Positions 1 through 8,616 are shown, counted from the first letter of the stretch. The stretch is 64,000 nt of DNA from Streptomyces liliifuscus (GCF_016598615.1 NZ_CP066831.1:9734001-9798000); one strand, 5' to 3'. Numbers and translations: made by a program. The notes: a model not told the origin generated them from the sequence alone.

Positions 1-674
1 GGCGCGGACTCCAGCACCGACTTCCCGTCGCGCAGCACGGTGACGGTGTCGCAGACGGCGAACACCTCCTCCAGCTTGTGGCTGACGAAGACGACGCAGG
101 CGCCGCGGGCGGCCAGCCGCCGGATCACCTCGAACAGCCGCTCCGTCTCCTGCGGGGAGAGGGACGCGGTGGGTTCGTCGAGGAGCAGCACCCGGCTCTC
201 GGTGTGGAGGGCCTTGGCCGTCTCCACCAACTGCTGCTGTGCGACGGACAGTTCACGTACCGGCTGATGCGGGTCGAGGTCGACACCGAGCTCCGCGAGA
301 CACGCCAGGGCCGGTTCGGTCATGGCCTCGCGGTCGACCAGTCCCCGGTGCGAGGGGGGCTTCTGCAGGGTGATGTTCTCCGCCACCGAGAAGCCCGGGA
401 TCAGGTTGCGCTCCTGGTGGACGACACCGATGCCGGTGCGGGTCGCCTCCAACGGCGAGCGCAGGTGGACCGGTTCGCCGCACCAGGTGAGCCGGCCGCC
501 GTCGGGGGAGTGCACCCCGGTGAGGACCTTGATCAGGGTGGACTTGCCCGCGCCGTTCTCGCCGAGGAGCGCGTGCACGCTGCCGGCGGTCAGCCGCAGC
601 CCGACACCGTCCAGCGCCCGCACACCGGGGAAGACCTTGATCAGGTCGTGGCATTCGAGAAGGACCGTACTCAA
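1..674 (-). CDS. Sugar-type ABC transporter ATP-binding protein (RbsA-like), truncated by window edge
   Basis: Cytoplasmic ATPase of a ribose/galactose-class ABC importer. Only about 224 N-terminal residues are visible; the family is usually near 500 residues with two ATPase halves, so the C-terminal half lies outside the window. Walker A GENGAGKST is at residues 38-46, followed by the Q-loop region (VVHQERNL), the signature-like LSVAQQQ, Walker B VLLLDEPTASL and the H-loop FVSHKLEE. The start is inferred to be TTG at 674, whose bases overlap the TGA stop of the upstream permease (TTGA) with GGAGG just upstream. It is the last visible gene of a coupled operon with two permeases, an enolase-family enzyme and a binding protein. 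The family call is firm; the substrate is unknown. Confidence 0.9.
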   Translation of the reverse strand, partial: MSTVLLECHDLIKVFPGVRALDGVGLRLTAGSVHALLGENGAGKSTLIKVLTGVHSPDGGRLTWCGEPVHLRSPLEATRTGIGVVHQERNLIPGFSVAENITLQKPPSHRGLVDREAMTEPALACLAELGVDLDPHQPVRELSVAQQQLVETAKALHTESRVLLLDEPTASLSPQETERLFEVIRRLAARGACVVFVSHKLEEVFAVCDTVTVLRDGKSVLESA

Positions 675-1762
675 CGGGCACCTCCCGGCTGCGGCAGGAC
701 GGCGGGCGGCCGCTTACCCGCCTCCGCCGGCGGTGGTGCCGTGCCACCCGTCCTCCCCAGGCGACTCTGGTGCAGGCGGCCACCGGCGACCGTACCCAGG
801 ACGACCAGGCCGATCAGGAGGTTCACCCAGCTCGGGTCCAGCGAGAACTGCGCTCGCGCCGCGTCGATCAGCCGTGTCACGAAGGCGGCGAGGACGGTCC
901 CGAACACGGCGATCGAACCGCCGGTGAGCGCCACGCCCCCGATGATGGGCGCGGCGAAGCTCGGCAGCAGCCAGTCGCCGCCGACGCTCCGGTTGACGCC
1001 GGGCAGCGAGGCCGTGGCCGTCACGGCGGCCACGCCGATCAGCAGCCCGGACAGTGTGTGCGCGGCCACGATCTGCCGGTCGGTGGAGATACCGGACAGT
1101 CGGGCGGCCAGTGGGTTGCCGCCCGCGGCGAGGAGCCGCCTGCCCGCGACCGTGCGGTACATGAAGGCGGCCAGCAGAGCCGCCGCGACGAGCGCGGTGA
1201 CGAAGACGAGAGGGATGTTGAGCGGCGCCGCCGTGCCGAGGTCGCGCAGCGCGGGGGAGTAGCCGTCGACGGTACGGGTGCCGGTGAGCCGGTACTGCGC
1301 TCCCAGGAGGATCGTCATGGTGGCGAGCGTGACGATGAACCCGTTGATCTGTGTGGCCACGATGACGACGCCGGTCACCAGGCCGACGGTCGTGGCCGTC
1401 AACAGGCCCACGATCACGGCGACCGCGGCCGGCACCCCGTGGTCGGCCATGAGAACGCCCGTCAGACAGGCGGTGAAGCCGCCCAGGGCGCCGACGGCGA
1501 GATTGAGCTGCCCCACGCACAGCGCCACCATCTGCGCCAGGCCGATGAGGATGGGGGTGGCCAGGTACTGGAGGAAGACGCGCACCGAGGGGCCCTCGAA
1601 GAAGGCGCCCGACGAGGCCACACCCAGTGCCACGTATCCCGCCACGACCACGCACAGCAGCATCGCCGTCGTGGAACGGGAGAACCGGCGCAGGGCCGGC
1701 GCGGTCCGGCTCCACTGCTCGCGGATCGCGCCCGGGCGGCTCATGTCATTCATGCGGCTCAT
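671..1762 (-). CDS. Sugar-type ABC transporter permease (RbsC/BPD_transp_2 family)
   Basis: Integral membrane permease of about 363 residues with eight to ten hydrophobic segments and the family features LAQMVALCVGQLNLAVGAL near the N-terminus and SGLLIGVAAVTATASLPG later. It should form a heterodimeric pore with the next permease (1759-2823), since the two differ in sequence yet share all landmarks. ATG at 1762 overlaps the TGA of the upstream permease by 4 bp (ATGA); in-frame ATGs at 1753 and 1744 are alternatives. Its own stop overlaps the ATPase start. The cytoplasmic C-terminal tail is proline-rich. The substrate is not deducible; the operon enzyme suggests an acid sugar or related hydroxy-acid. 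Confidence 0.9.
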   Translation of the reverse strand: MSRMNDMSRPGAIREQWSRTAPALRRFSRSTTAMLLCVVVAGYVALGVASSGAFFEGPSVRVFLQYLATPILIGLAQMVALCVGQLNLAVGALGGFTACLTGVLMADHGVPAAVAVIVGLLTATTVGLVTGVVIVATQINGFIVTLATMTILLGAQYRLTGTRTVDGYSPALRDLGTAAPLNIPLVFVTALVAAALLAAFMYRTVAGRRLLAAGGNPLAARLSGISTDRQIVAAHTLSGLLIGVAAVTATASLPGVNRSVGGDWLLPSFAAPIIGGVALTGGSIAVFGTVLAAFVTRLIDAARAQFSLDPSWVNLLIGLVVLGTVAGGRLHQSRLGRTGGTAPPPAEAGKRPPAVLPQPGGAR

Positions 1763-2823
1763 GTGGAGCGCACCACCTTGCGATAGGACACCACGGTGCG
1801 GATCCGGTCGGCAGACAGGGCCAGCAGGAGGACACAGCCGAGGTAGATGTTCAGGCTTTCCAGGCCGACGCCGAGCAGGTCGAGGCCCTTGCGGATCACG
1901 CCGACCAGGGCGGTGCCGAGCAGCGTGCCCAGCACGGACACCACCCCGCCGGTGAGCAGGGTGCCGCCGAGCACCGCTCCCAGGAAGGAGGGCAGCATGA
2001 AGTCGTTGCCGATGGAGGCGCGGAACGTTCCCGTGCCCGCGGCGGCCATGAATCCGGCGAGCGCGGCGAGCAGTCCGGAGAGCGTGTGCGCGAGCAGGAC
2101 CCGGCGCCCGGTGGGGATGCCGGACAGCTCCGCGGCCGCCGGGTTCGCACCGGTGAGCAGCAGTTCCCTGCCGATGCGTGTGCACCCGTACAGAAAACCG
2201 AGGCCGACCATGGCGAGCACGGTGAACTGCGCGATCTGCGGTACGGCGGGCGAGCCGCAGATGGGGCCCGCGCAGATGTCGGCGAGCGAGTAGGACCGCA
2301 GTTCGTCGATGCCGGACGGCCGGGTGGTGAAGGCGGCGTCCTCGGTGAGCGCCGAGTACAGCAGGGACACCAGCCCCAGCAGGGCGAAGTCCATCGCCAG
2401 CGTGACGACGAAGGAACTCACGCCGGTACGGGCGATGAGCCAGCCGGTGACCGCGCCGATGGCGGCACCGGCGGCCAGGCACAGCAGCAGCCCGGCAGGC
2501 ATCGGCAGACCGAGCCGGTCGTACCCGAGGCCCGCGAACATGGCCCCGAAGGCCGCCATCCGCCCGACCGCGAGATTCATGTGCCCCACGGACAGGGCCA
2601 CCATCTGCGCGAGCGCCACCACGGTCAGCGTGGCGACGTCCCGCAGGAGCGGAAAGAGCACCAGGCGCTGATCCAGGAACGCCGGCCGCAGCACCCCGAA
2701 CAGGACACTCAGCGCGATGACCAGCACCAGCAGGCCGAGCCGCTGGTTGACCCAGAACGGCATGCGATGACCTGCCGCCTTCTCCTCCGGGACGGTGTCC
2801 GGCGGGCTGATGGAGGTCGTCAT
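1759..2823 (-). CDS. Sugar-type ABC transporter permease (RbsC family), second subunit
   Basis: Membrane permease of 354 residues. After a hydrophilic N-terminus come about nine membrane segments, with the conserved stretch LAQMVALSVGHMNLAVGRM and the downstream LSGIPTGRRVLLAHTLSGLL. It is paralogous to the permease at 671-1762 and probably forms the other half of the channel. The ATG at 2823 overlaps the TGA of the enolase-family gene (ATGA), and its own TGA overlaps the next ATG, so expression is translationally coupled. A short periplasmic loop carries two cysteines (near DICAGPICGS), which is unusual for the family and might form a disulfide. Family assignment is firm. Confidence 0.9.
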   Translation of the reverse strand: MTTSISPPDTVPEEKAAGHRMPFWVNQRLGLLVLVIALSVLFGVLRPAFLDQRLVLFPLLRDVATLTVVALAQMVALSVGHMNLAVGRMAAFGAMFAGLGYDRLGLPMPAGLLLCLAAGAAIGAVTGWLIARTGVSSFVVTLAMDFALLGLVSLLYSALTEDAAFTTRPSGIDELRSYSLADICAGPICGSPAVPQIAQFTVLAMVGLGFLYGCTRIGRELLLTGANPAAAELSGIPTGRRVLLAHTLSGLLAALAGFMAAAGTGTFRASIGNDFMLPSFLGAVLGGTLLTGGVVSVLGTLLGTALVGVIRKGLDLLGVGLESLNIYLGCVLLLALSADRIRTVVSYRKVVRST

Positions 2824-3908
2824 GCCACCCTCCGGTCGTCGAGCGCGTCCAGGTCCCAGTCGATGCCGATGCCCGGCACGTCCGGGGCCACGGCCATGCC
2901 GTCGCGGACGGTCAACTCGGTCCGGGTCACGGCCCGCAGCTGCGGGATGTACTCGACGTACCGTCCGTTGGGCACCGCGGCAGCGAGGCTGACGTGCAGT
3001 TCCATCAGGAAGTGCGGGCAGACCATGACGTTGTGGCTCTCGGCCAGGTGCGCGACCTTCAACCACGGTGTGATGCCACCGATCCGGGCGGCGTCGACCT
3101 GCACGACGGAGGCGGCGCCGGCCTCCAGATAGCCGCGGAACTGCATGAGCGAGTACATGGACTCCCCGACTGCCAGGGGAATCCGCGTCGCGCCCGCGAG
3201 ACGGACGTGCCCGCTGATGTCGTCCGCGGGCAGCGGTTCCTCCAGCCAGTACGGGTCGTACGGCTCCAGCGCGGACGCCAGCCGCAGGACGGAGGACGCC
3301 GTCTGGGACTGGTTGGCGTCGGTCATGATGTGCAGCGAGGGGCCCACGGCCTCGCGCACCGCGCGCAGCCGTTCCGCGTCCTCGGCGGGATGCGGACGGC
3401 CCACCTTGATCTTCACGCCCGCCCACCCCGCCTCCTGGGCCCGCAGGGCGCCCTTCACCAACTCCTCGGCGCTCAGGTGCAGCCAGCCACCCTCGGTGTC
3501 GTAGACCGGCACCTCCTGACGGTGTCCGCCGGCCAGCCGCCACAGCGGCTCGCCCGCCCGCTTGCACCGCACGTCCCACAGCGCGGTGTCCACGGCGGCG
3601 AGGGCGAGCGAGGTGATGGCTCCGGTGGTGGTCGCCCGGGTCAGGGCGAACAGCCGCTGCCACAGGGCCTCGACGTTGCGGGCGTCCTGTCCGACGAGGG
3701 CGGGCAGCAGATGGTCGCGCAGCAGGGCCAGTACGGAGGTGCCGCCGGTGCCGATCGTGTAGGTGTAGCCGGTTCCCGCGACGCCGTCCGCCGTCTCCAG
3801 GTCGACCAGGACCGTCTCCTGTTTGACGAAGGACTGCACCGCGTCGGTACGGTCCTGCTCGACGGCTATGTCGGCCAGCCGGGCGGTCGCGGTCGTGATG
3901 ATGCTCAT
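2820..3908 (-). CDS. Enolase-superfamily enzyme, mandelate racemase/muconate lactonizing (MR_MLE) type
   Basis: Cytoplasmic 362-residue Mg-dependent enzyme predicted to abstract a proton alpha to a carboxylate, giving dehydration or epimerisation of an acid sugar, or racemisation. Visible active-site elements are the KIK motif (residues 156-158), metal ligands D187 (TDAN), E213 (WLEEP) and E239 (GES), and the D262/H289 dyad (QVDAAR, CPHFL), the arrangement of the mandelate racemase subgroup. The gene sits between the binding-protein gene and the two permeases, coupled to the latter by an ATGA overlap, so the imported ligand is probably its substrate or a precursor. Which acid is used cannot be told; dehydration of an aldonic or uronic acid is the commonest role for this subgroup. 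Confidence 0.88.
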   Translation of the reverse strand: MSIITTATARLADIAVEQDRTDAVQSFVKQETVLVDLETADGVAGTGYTYTIGTGGTSVLALLRDHLLPALVGQDARNVEALWQRLFALTRATTTGAITSLALAAVDTALWDVRCKRAGEPLWRLAGGHRQEVPVYDTEGGWLHLSAEELVKGALRAQEAGWAGVKIKVGRPHPAEDAERLRAVREAVGPSLHIMTDANQSQTASSVLRLASALEPYDPYWLEEPLPADDISGHVRLAGATRIPLAVGESMYSLMQFRGYLEAGAASVVQVDAARIGGITPWLKVAHLAESHNVMVCPHFLMELHVSLAAAVPNGRYVEYIPQLRAVTRTELTVRDGMAVAPDVPGIGIDWDLDALDDRRVA

Positions 3909-3984
3909 CCAGCGAATCCGATTTCTGTCGTGGTCCGTTGTCAGTCGAGCGAGGGTCCCGCCGGAGGTCCGTCGTGGGAGCCGG

Positions 3985-5076
3985 TCAGCCGCACGAGAGG
4001 ATCTTGTCGGCGAACTCCGTCTTGAGCTGCGCGGTCTTCTTCTGCCGTGCCTTGTCGTAGGTGGAGACGCTCGCCTTGTCGACGACGAACGAACCGGAGT
4101 CCACCTCCACCCCGGGATCGCGCACGGTGCACTGCTTCGTCTGCAGCAGCGCCAGGGCCCATGTCCCGATCTCGGCCTGACCGACCGGGTTCTGCACCAC
4201 GGTGGCCGTGACCGTGCCCTGCTCGATGCCGCTCAGGATCTTGGCGTCGTCGTCGATGGCGATGACCTTCGCCTTCGACCCGGAGGTGCTGACGGCGTCG
4301 GCGGCGGCGACGGCCGGGTTGTAGGCGGTGGCGACGATGCCCGTGATCTTGTCGCCCTTGGCCGCCATCAGGTCGGACACCGCCTTCTGCGCGGTCTGCA
4401 GGTCCGTGTCGATGTCGGTGATGGTCTGCAGGAGCCGTACCTTGCCGTCCGTCTCCTTGACGGCCCGGGTGACCCCCTTGATGCGCAACTGGGTGTTGGC
4501 GTCGACGTTGTTGCCGGTCAGGTGGACCAGAGTGCCGCGGCCGCCCATGGCCTCGATCGCCGCCTTCGTGGCCTTGTGGGCGGCGAGTTCGACGTCCGTG
4601 GAGAGGCAGAAGTCGGCCTCGTCCTTGTCGCCGGCGGGGCAGGAACCCAGGGACGCCACGGGGAAGCCCTGCGATCTGAGGTCCGCGAAGGTCGAGTTGA
4701 TGTCGGTGGGGGAGACACCGAACACTCCGAAGGAGTTGTAGCCGCGCGCCGCCAGCGTGGACAGCAGGTTGTTCTGCTTCTGCTGGTCCCACTCCGCCGT
4801 CTCGTCGAAGGTGACGGCCCCGAGGCCGTAGGTCTTGCGCGCGGTGGTGACCGTCGCCTTCCAGGGCTGGAAGTACGGGTGTGCGCCGCCGGGCACGAGG
4901 GCGACCTTGGTCCGGGAACCGTCCACGAGTTCGGCCCCGCCGCCGGTCCTTGCGTCCGGCGCGGCCTGACCGCCTGCCGGTGCACCCGAGTTCCTGTAGG
5001 TGCACGCCGCTGTCCCCGCGGCCAGCACCACGGCTGCGACAACTCCGGGCAGGACGGATCTGGTTGGGAAGCGCAT
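3985..5076 (-). CDS. Sugar-binding lipoprotein of ABC transporter (periplasmic binding protein, RbsB-like)
   Basis: Extracytoplasmic solute-binding lipoprotein of 363 residues, first gene of the operon. The N-terminus has basic residues, a hydrophobic core and the lipobox-like LAAGTAAC with Cys25 as lipidation site. The mature part follows the Peripla_BP_4 pattern: a VALVPGGAHPYFQPW first strand, then VHLTGNNVDANTQLRIKG and a TYNP-like segment (ATAYNPAVAAADAV) with IDDDAKILSGI near the hinge. ATG at 5076 is chosen because the coding sequence becomes signal-like there; the upstream reading frame is not signal-like. A candidate repeated operator (5092-5109) lies 16 bp upstream of the start. A gap of 76 bp separates it from the enolase-family gene. 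Confidence 0.88.
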   Translation of the reverse strand: MRFPTRSVLPGVVAAVVLAAGTAACTYRNSGAPAGGQAAPDARTGGGAELVDGSRTKVALVPGGAHPYFQPWKATVTTARKTYGLGAVTFDETAEWDQQKQNNLLSTLAARGYNSFGVFGVSPTDINSTFADLRSQGFPVASLGSCPAGDKDEADFCLSTDVELAAHKATKAAIEAMGGRGTLVHLTGNNVDANTQLRIKGVTRAVKETDGKVRLLQTITDIDTDLQTAQKAVSDLMAAKGDKITGIVATAYNPAVAAADAVSTSGSKAKVIAIDDDAKILSGIEQGTVTATVVQNPVGQAEIGTWALALLQTKQCTVRDPGVEVDSGSFVVDKASVSTYDKARQKKTAQLKTEFADKILSCG

Positions 5077-5443
5077 GCCCCACCCCTGAGGAATCAGATA
5101 GGAAATCGATGCGGCGATCGTGGGGCAGGAACGCTGACGCGTCAAGACTTGCGGCGTAGGTCGGTGGCGTAAAGGGAGGTTTACGCTGGCATGTCGTGGC
5201 TCGTGCCGACTGTGGGGCGACCTCGGAGGGCGTAGTGCCTGCACTTCTCGGGAGGTCTGGACGACCGCAAAATCATATAGGAAACTGAAGAAGTCTTGCT
5301 GGGTAACAGCACGCGAGCTCTGGCCAAGGATTCCCCTCGGAGTTCCCAAGAACGGTTCAACGGCTGATCATGGTTCATCAATGCTCGTCCATGATTCGGC
5401 AACCCGAACGGAGGGGTGTCGAGTCGGACGTACGTTCCCGTTC
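5077..5443. promoter_or_regulatory. Divergent control region with a duplicated 18-bp motif
   Basis: Gene-free stretch between the ABC operon (minus) and the carbonic anhydrase gene (plus). It contains two directly oriented copies of an 18-bp sequence at 5092-5109 and 5271-5288 that agree at 15 of 18 positions; the shared core is AATCA-N-ATAGGAAA. On the minus strand each copy contains a TATMTGATT stretch that could be part of a -10 region. The first copy lies just upstream of the binding-protein start. I infer repressor sites for the ABC operon; no regulator gene lies beside it in this window. Confidence 0.45.
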
Positions 5444-6229
5444 GTGATCTCTGACCCAGCACCCCACAGAGCCGTCCGCCCTTCGCGGACGGCATCCGTC
5501 GCCCCGCTCTCCGGCGCGACATCTCCCGCCCGGCGCTCCCTCCTCCGCGCCGCGCTCACCGGCACCGCGGTCCTCGGCGCCGGCCTTGCCGTCGGCGCCG
5601 CACCCGCGGCCGCCGCACCCCTCACCGCCGCCGCGCGCAAGCGGCCCACCACCGCAGAAGAGGCCCTGCGGGAGCTGGCGGCGGGCAACCGCCGCTGGAG
5701 CACCTTCCGCCAGCAGCATCCCGACGAGTCCCCCGCCGTCCGGCAGTCGCTGACGACCGCTCAGCACCCCTTCGCCCTCCTGCTCGGATGCATCGACTCC
5801 CGGGTGCCCCCGGAGCTGGTCTTCGACCAGGGCCTCGGCGACCTGATGACGGTACGCAGCGCGGGCCAGGTCCTCGACGAGGCCGTGCTCGGCAGCCTCG
5901 CGTACGGGGTGCTCGAACTGGGGATCCCGCTGCTCATGGTGCTCGGCCACCAGTCGTGCGGGGCCGTGAAGGCCACGGTCCAGGCGGACGAGTCGGGCGA
6001 GGAACTGCCTGCCCACATCCAGTACCTGGCCGACCAGATCAGCCCGGCCATAGATCGCAGCCAGGAGGGTGACGCGCGCGTCGACGCGACGATCGACGCC
6101 AACATACGACTCATACGGTCACGGCTCGCGGCCGAGCCCGACCTCGCCGCCAAGGTGGACTCGGGTGAGCTGGCCATCGTCGGCGCCCGCTACGAGCTGA
6201 CCACCCAGCGGGTGCACCGCATCGGCTGA
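5444..6229 (+). CDS. Tat-exported beta-class carbonic anhydrase
   Basis: Zinc enzyme interconverting CO2 and bicarbonate, predicted to act outside the membrane. A twin-arginine signal (ARRSLLRA followed by a hydrophobic stretch and an AAPAAAAP cleavage region) precedes the catalytic domain. Zinc-site motifs are GCIDSRVPPE (Cys and Asp-Arg pair) and GHQSCGA (His, Cys). Length is about 261 residues from GTG 5444, normal for a secreted beta enzyme. The frame is open back to ATG 5381; neither start has a clear ribosome site, and 5444 gives a more usual Tat n-region. It faces a strong bidirectional terminator before the convergent M23 gene. The function call is firm, the start uncertain. Confidence 0.88.
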   Translation: MISDPAPHRAVRPSRTASVAPLSGATSPARRSLLRAALTGTAVLGAGLAVGAAPAAAAPLTAAARKRPTTAEEALRELAAGNRRWSTFRQQHPDESPAVRQSLTTAQHPFALLLGCIDSRVPPELVFDQGLGDLMTVRSAGQVLDEAVLGSLAYGVLELGIPLLMVLGHQSCGAVKATVQADESGEELPAHIQYLADQISPAIDRSQEGDARVDATIDANIRLIRSRLAAEPDLAAKVDSGELAIVGARYELTTQRVHRIG

Positions 6230-6243
6230 ACCACGTACACACG

Positions 6244-6279
6244 GGGGCGACCGCTGCGGACAGTTGCCGCGGTCGCCCC
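6244..6279. terminator. Bidirectional hairpin terminator between convergent genes
   Basis: A perfect 11-bp stem (GGGGCGACCGC at 6244-6254 pairing with GCGGTCGCCCC at 6269-6279) encloses a 14-nt loop. It lies 14 bp after the carbonic anhydrase stop and 11 bp before the stop of the convergent M23 gene. There is no U-tract, as is usual in Streptomyces. Confidence 0.75.
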
Positions 6280-6290
6280 TCGTGCGCGGG

Positions 6291-7421
6291 TCAGCGGGCG
6301 GTGCTGAGCCAGGGCAGCGGATCCATGTACTGGCCGTCGAGGAGCACCTCGAAGTGCAGGTGGGGTCCCGTGGACAGGCCGGTGGAGCCGACGAGCCCGA
6401 CCGCGGAGCCGGCGGTCACGGTCTGGCCCGTCGTGACCTGGAGGGCCGACAGATGACTGTAGGTCGTCTGCAGCCGCTTGCCACCGATCGTGCCGTGGTC
6501 GATCACCACACGGATGCCGTACGCCGTGGTCGTGCCCGCGAACTCGATCCGGCCGTCACGCGCCGCCGACACCTGAGCCCCTTGAGGTGCGCCGAAGTCG
6601 ACTCCCGTGTGGAGCTTGGTGACCCCGGTGAGTGGATGCGTACGCGATCCGAAGGACGAGGTGACCGTGAGCGTGCTGACGGGCGGGGTCAGTACGGCGG
6701 CGGCGTTCTGACCGCCGTTCTGGTCGGGGGTCCGGCGGACGAGCGCGTCGTACCGCGGCAGCCGTGCCTTGACCTTGTTGAGGAACGTGCGTGCGTCGGC
6801 GGGCACGCGGCCCGCCCTCTTCACGCTGTCCGTCCCGGCCGTGTACGCGGCGAGCGTGAGGTCCACGAGGTTGCCGCTGACGGCTCCCTCGGTCCTGAGG
6901 TCGGTCACCTTCTCGGCGAGAGAGCAGTCCTGCCGGCCGAGGGCCATGATGGCGTCCTCCGTATCGCGCGGCGAGGAGCGGCCGTTGGCGTTGTCGTCCC
7001 GGCCCCAGGTCCGCCATTGGGCGTCCGTGAAGCCTGCGATTCCCTGCTGCGACAGGCTGGCGCCGTCATTGCTCCACCCGGAGAGCTGATCGATCTGGGC
7101 GGCGAGGAGGGCGGGGGTGACGACCGTGCAGGCATCGGCCGCCTTGCGCAGCCAAGGGACGTAGGAGGCGTCGACGTTGGCGACGGACGTCTGCGCCGGA
7201 TCCGGCCCCTGGGACTGGTCGGGGGAGAGCCCGCCGGTCAGGGCCAGATACCCCGACACCCCGATCAGCGCCACCAGACTGGGCGCCACGATCAGGACGA
7301 ACGGGCCGGGACCGCGGCGCCGCGGCCGTTGTTGCCCACTCAACGCCTCTTCGGTACCAGCTCGTTCGGCCGTTCCCGCCGCCTCGTCGACGACTGCCGT
7401 GCCTTCCCTCTCCTCGGTCAC
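6291..7421 (-). CDS. Membrane-anchored M23 peptidase with degenerate lytic transglycosylase-like domain
   Basis: Predicted cell-wall endopeptidase of 376 residues. Order: acidic cytoplasmic tail (1-35), one membrane helix (about 40-62), a transglycosylase-like domain (about 85-200), and a LytM/M23 domain with HTGVDFG and HLHFEV zinc motifs near the C-terminus. In the transglycosylase-like part the segment that normally reads like Q-x-E-x-ES-x-W is QIDQLSGW, so the catalytic glutamate position is leucine; the domain probably binds rather than cleaves glycan. The GTG at 7421 has no clear ribosome site. The gene is convergent with the carbonic anhydrase gene and divergent from the expansin-like gene. 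The M23 zinc ligands are intact, so peptidase activity is likely. Confidence 0.85.
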   Translation of the reverse strand: MTEEREGTAVVDEAAGTAERAGTEEALSGQQRPRRRGPGPFVLIVAPSLVALIGVSGYLALTGGLSPDQSQGPDPAQTSVANVDASYVPWLRKAADACTVVTPALLAAQIDQLSGWSNDGASLSQQGIAGFTDAQWRTWGRDDNANGRSSPRDTEDAIMALGRQDCSLAEKVTDLRTEGAVSGNLVDLTLAAYTAGTDSVKRAGRVPADARTFLNKVKARLPRYDALVRRTPDQNGGQNAAAVLTPPVSTLTVTSSFGSRTHPLTGVTKLHTGVDFGAPQGAQVSAARDGRIEFAGTTTAYGIRVVIDHGTIGGKRLQTTYSHLSALQVTTGQTVTAGSAVGLVGSTGLSTGPHLHFEVLLDGQYMDPLPWLSTAR

Positions 7422-7660
7422 GTGCCGGGCTGGCCGCGCAGACGTGGTGAGGCTGGGAGTGGTCTCGAGGGAATGTTCATGCTCACATTCGGACGCTAAC
7501 GGCCCCCCGACCGCACGTCACCGGCCATCGAGGCACATTGGCCTGCCCGAAGGGGCAGTTCTGCGAGGCTTGCCGCCGTGCTCCCGGGTCTGGGACGATC
7601 GCCGGCCCTGGGCCGCGGCAACAGATCGCGACAACGGGTCGCGGCAGTCAAGGAGGTCCG

Positions 7661-8575
7661 GTGCACAGACGGTGGCTGTTCATTGGGGTGGCCGGGGTGC
7701 TCATAGTCGCCTCATTGATCGTGGGGCTGCTTGTCGACCCCAAGGACGACACCGGGGACGCCGAGGCCAAGCCCGTCGCCGGTACCCAGGCGGATGTCCC
7801 GCCCGCGACGGTGTCTCCGACCGCGTCCGTCAGCGCGACCGAAGCATCGGCGAAACCGTCGGCCAAGAGGACGCCGCGGAAGAAGTCCCCCCGCGCGACC
7901 GCCACGTCGGCGAAGCCGTCGGCCGCGGACGCCCCGCGAACCGGGTCCGCCGCCGCGCCGCTGGCGGGACGCATACGGCCCGGTGCCACGTACCGGGGCA
8001 CCGCCACGTTCTACGACTCGGACGGTACGGGCGCCTGCATGTACGACGCGAGCGGTGACGTCATGACCGGGGCGATGAACAGCACCGACTACGAAACCGC
8101 CAAGGCGTGCGGGGCGTACGTACTCGTCCGCGCGGCCAGCGGGGCCTCCATCACGGTTCGCATCACCAACGAGTGCCCGGGGGACTGCGCGCCCGGCCAG
8201 ATCGACCTCAGCGCGGAGGCCTTCGCCGAACTCGCCCGGCCGTCGGCCGGCCAGATCCCCATCACCTGGACGCTGGCGAGCCCCGGCGCCGCCGACACGG
8301 TCTCCATCCGGTACAAGACCGGGTCCAGCCGCTACTGGTGCGGCATCCAGGTCATCGGGCACCGCAATCCGGTGGCCCGGCTCGAAGTACGCGCGGGCAG
8401 CGGCTGGCGTCAGCTGTCGCGCGCCGAATACAACTACTTCATCTCCGACGACGGCAGCGGGTGCGGCGGCGCGATCAGGGTCACGGACATCTTCGGAGAG
8501 CAACTCACGCTCACCGGGGTCGCGTTGACGGCGAACGCGGTGCAGTCGACCCGTGCCCAGTTCGCCGAGCGCTGA
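7661..8575 (+). CDS. Expansin-like secreted or membrane-anchored protein (DPBB plus CBM63-like)
   Basis: Protein of 304 residues, predicted to loosen cell-wall or plant-type polysaccharide without hydrolysis, as bacterial expansins do. GTG 7661 is chosen because AAGGAGG lies 8-9 nt upstream; the frame is open further upstream but without signal character. An N-terminal hydrophobic helix (about 6-24) is followed by a low-complexity Ser/Ala/Pro/Lys linker to about residue 105. A double-psi beta-barrel follows (ATFYDSDGTGACMYD through ITNECPGDCAPGQIDLS), then a CBM63-like domain rich in aromatics (SSRYWCGIQVIGHRNPVARL). The helix lacks an obvious cleavage site, so it may stay anchored. RlpA-type function is less likely given the C-terminal module. 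Confidence 0.82.
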   Translation: MHRRWLFIGVAGVLIVASLIVGLLVDPKDDTGDAEAKPVAGTQADVPPATVSPTASVSATEASAKPSAKRTPRKKSPRATATSAKPSAADAPRTGSAAAPLAGRIRPGATYRGTATFYDSDGTGACMYDASGDVMTGAMNSTDYETAKACGAYVLVRAASGASITVRITNECPGDCAPGQIDLSAEAFAELARPSAGQIPITWTLASPGAADTVSIRYKTGSSRYWCGIQVIGHRNPVARLEVRAGSGWRQLSRAEYNYFISDDGSGCGGAIRVTDIFGEQLTLTGVALTANAVQSTRAQFAER

Positions 8576-8596
8576 TCCGGGCCGGCCCCTCGGCCA

Positions 8597-8616
8597 CCCC
8601 GTTCACACGGACGGGG
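8597..8616. terminator. Short hairpin at convergent gene ends
   Basis: The stem CCCCGT (8597-8602) pairs perfectly with ACGGGG (8611-8616) around an 8-nt loop, between the expansin-like stop and inside the last codons of the convergent methyltransferase. It is a plausible shared terminator. Confidence 0.5.

Noticed and set aside
253..783. Long arginine-rich open frame over the left-edge ATPase gene
   Set aside because: It is an out-of-frame shadow; the TTG-initiated frame shows Walker A, the signature and Walker B.
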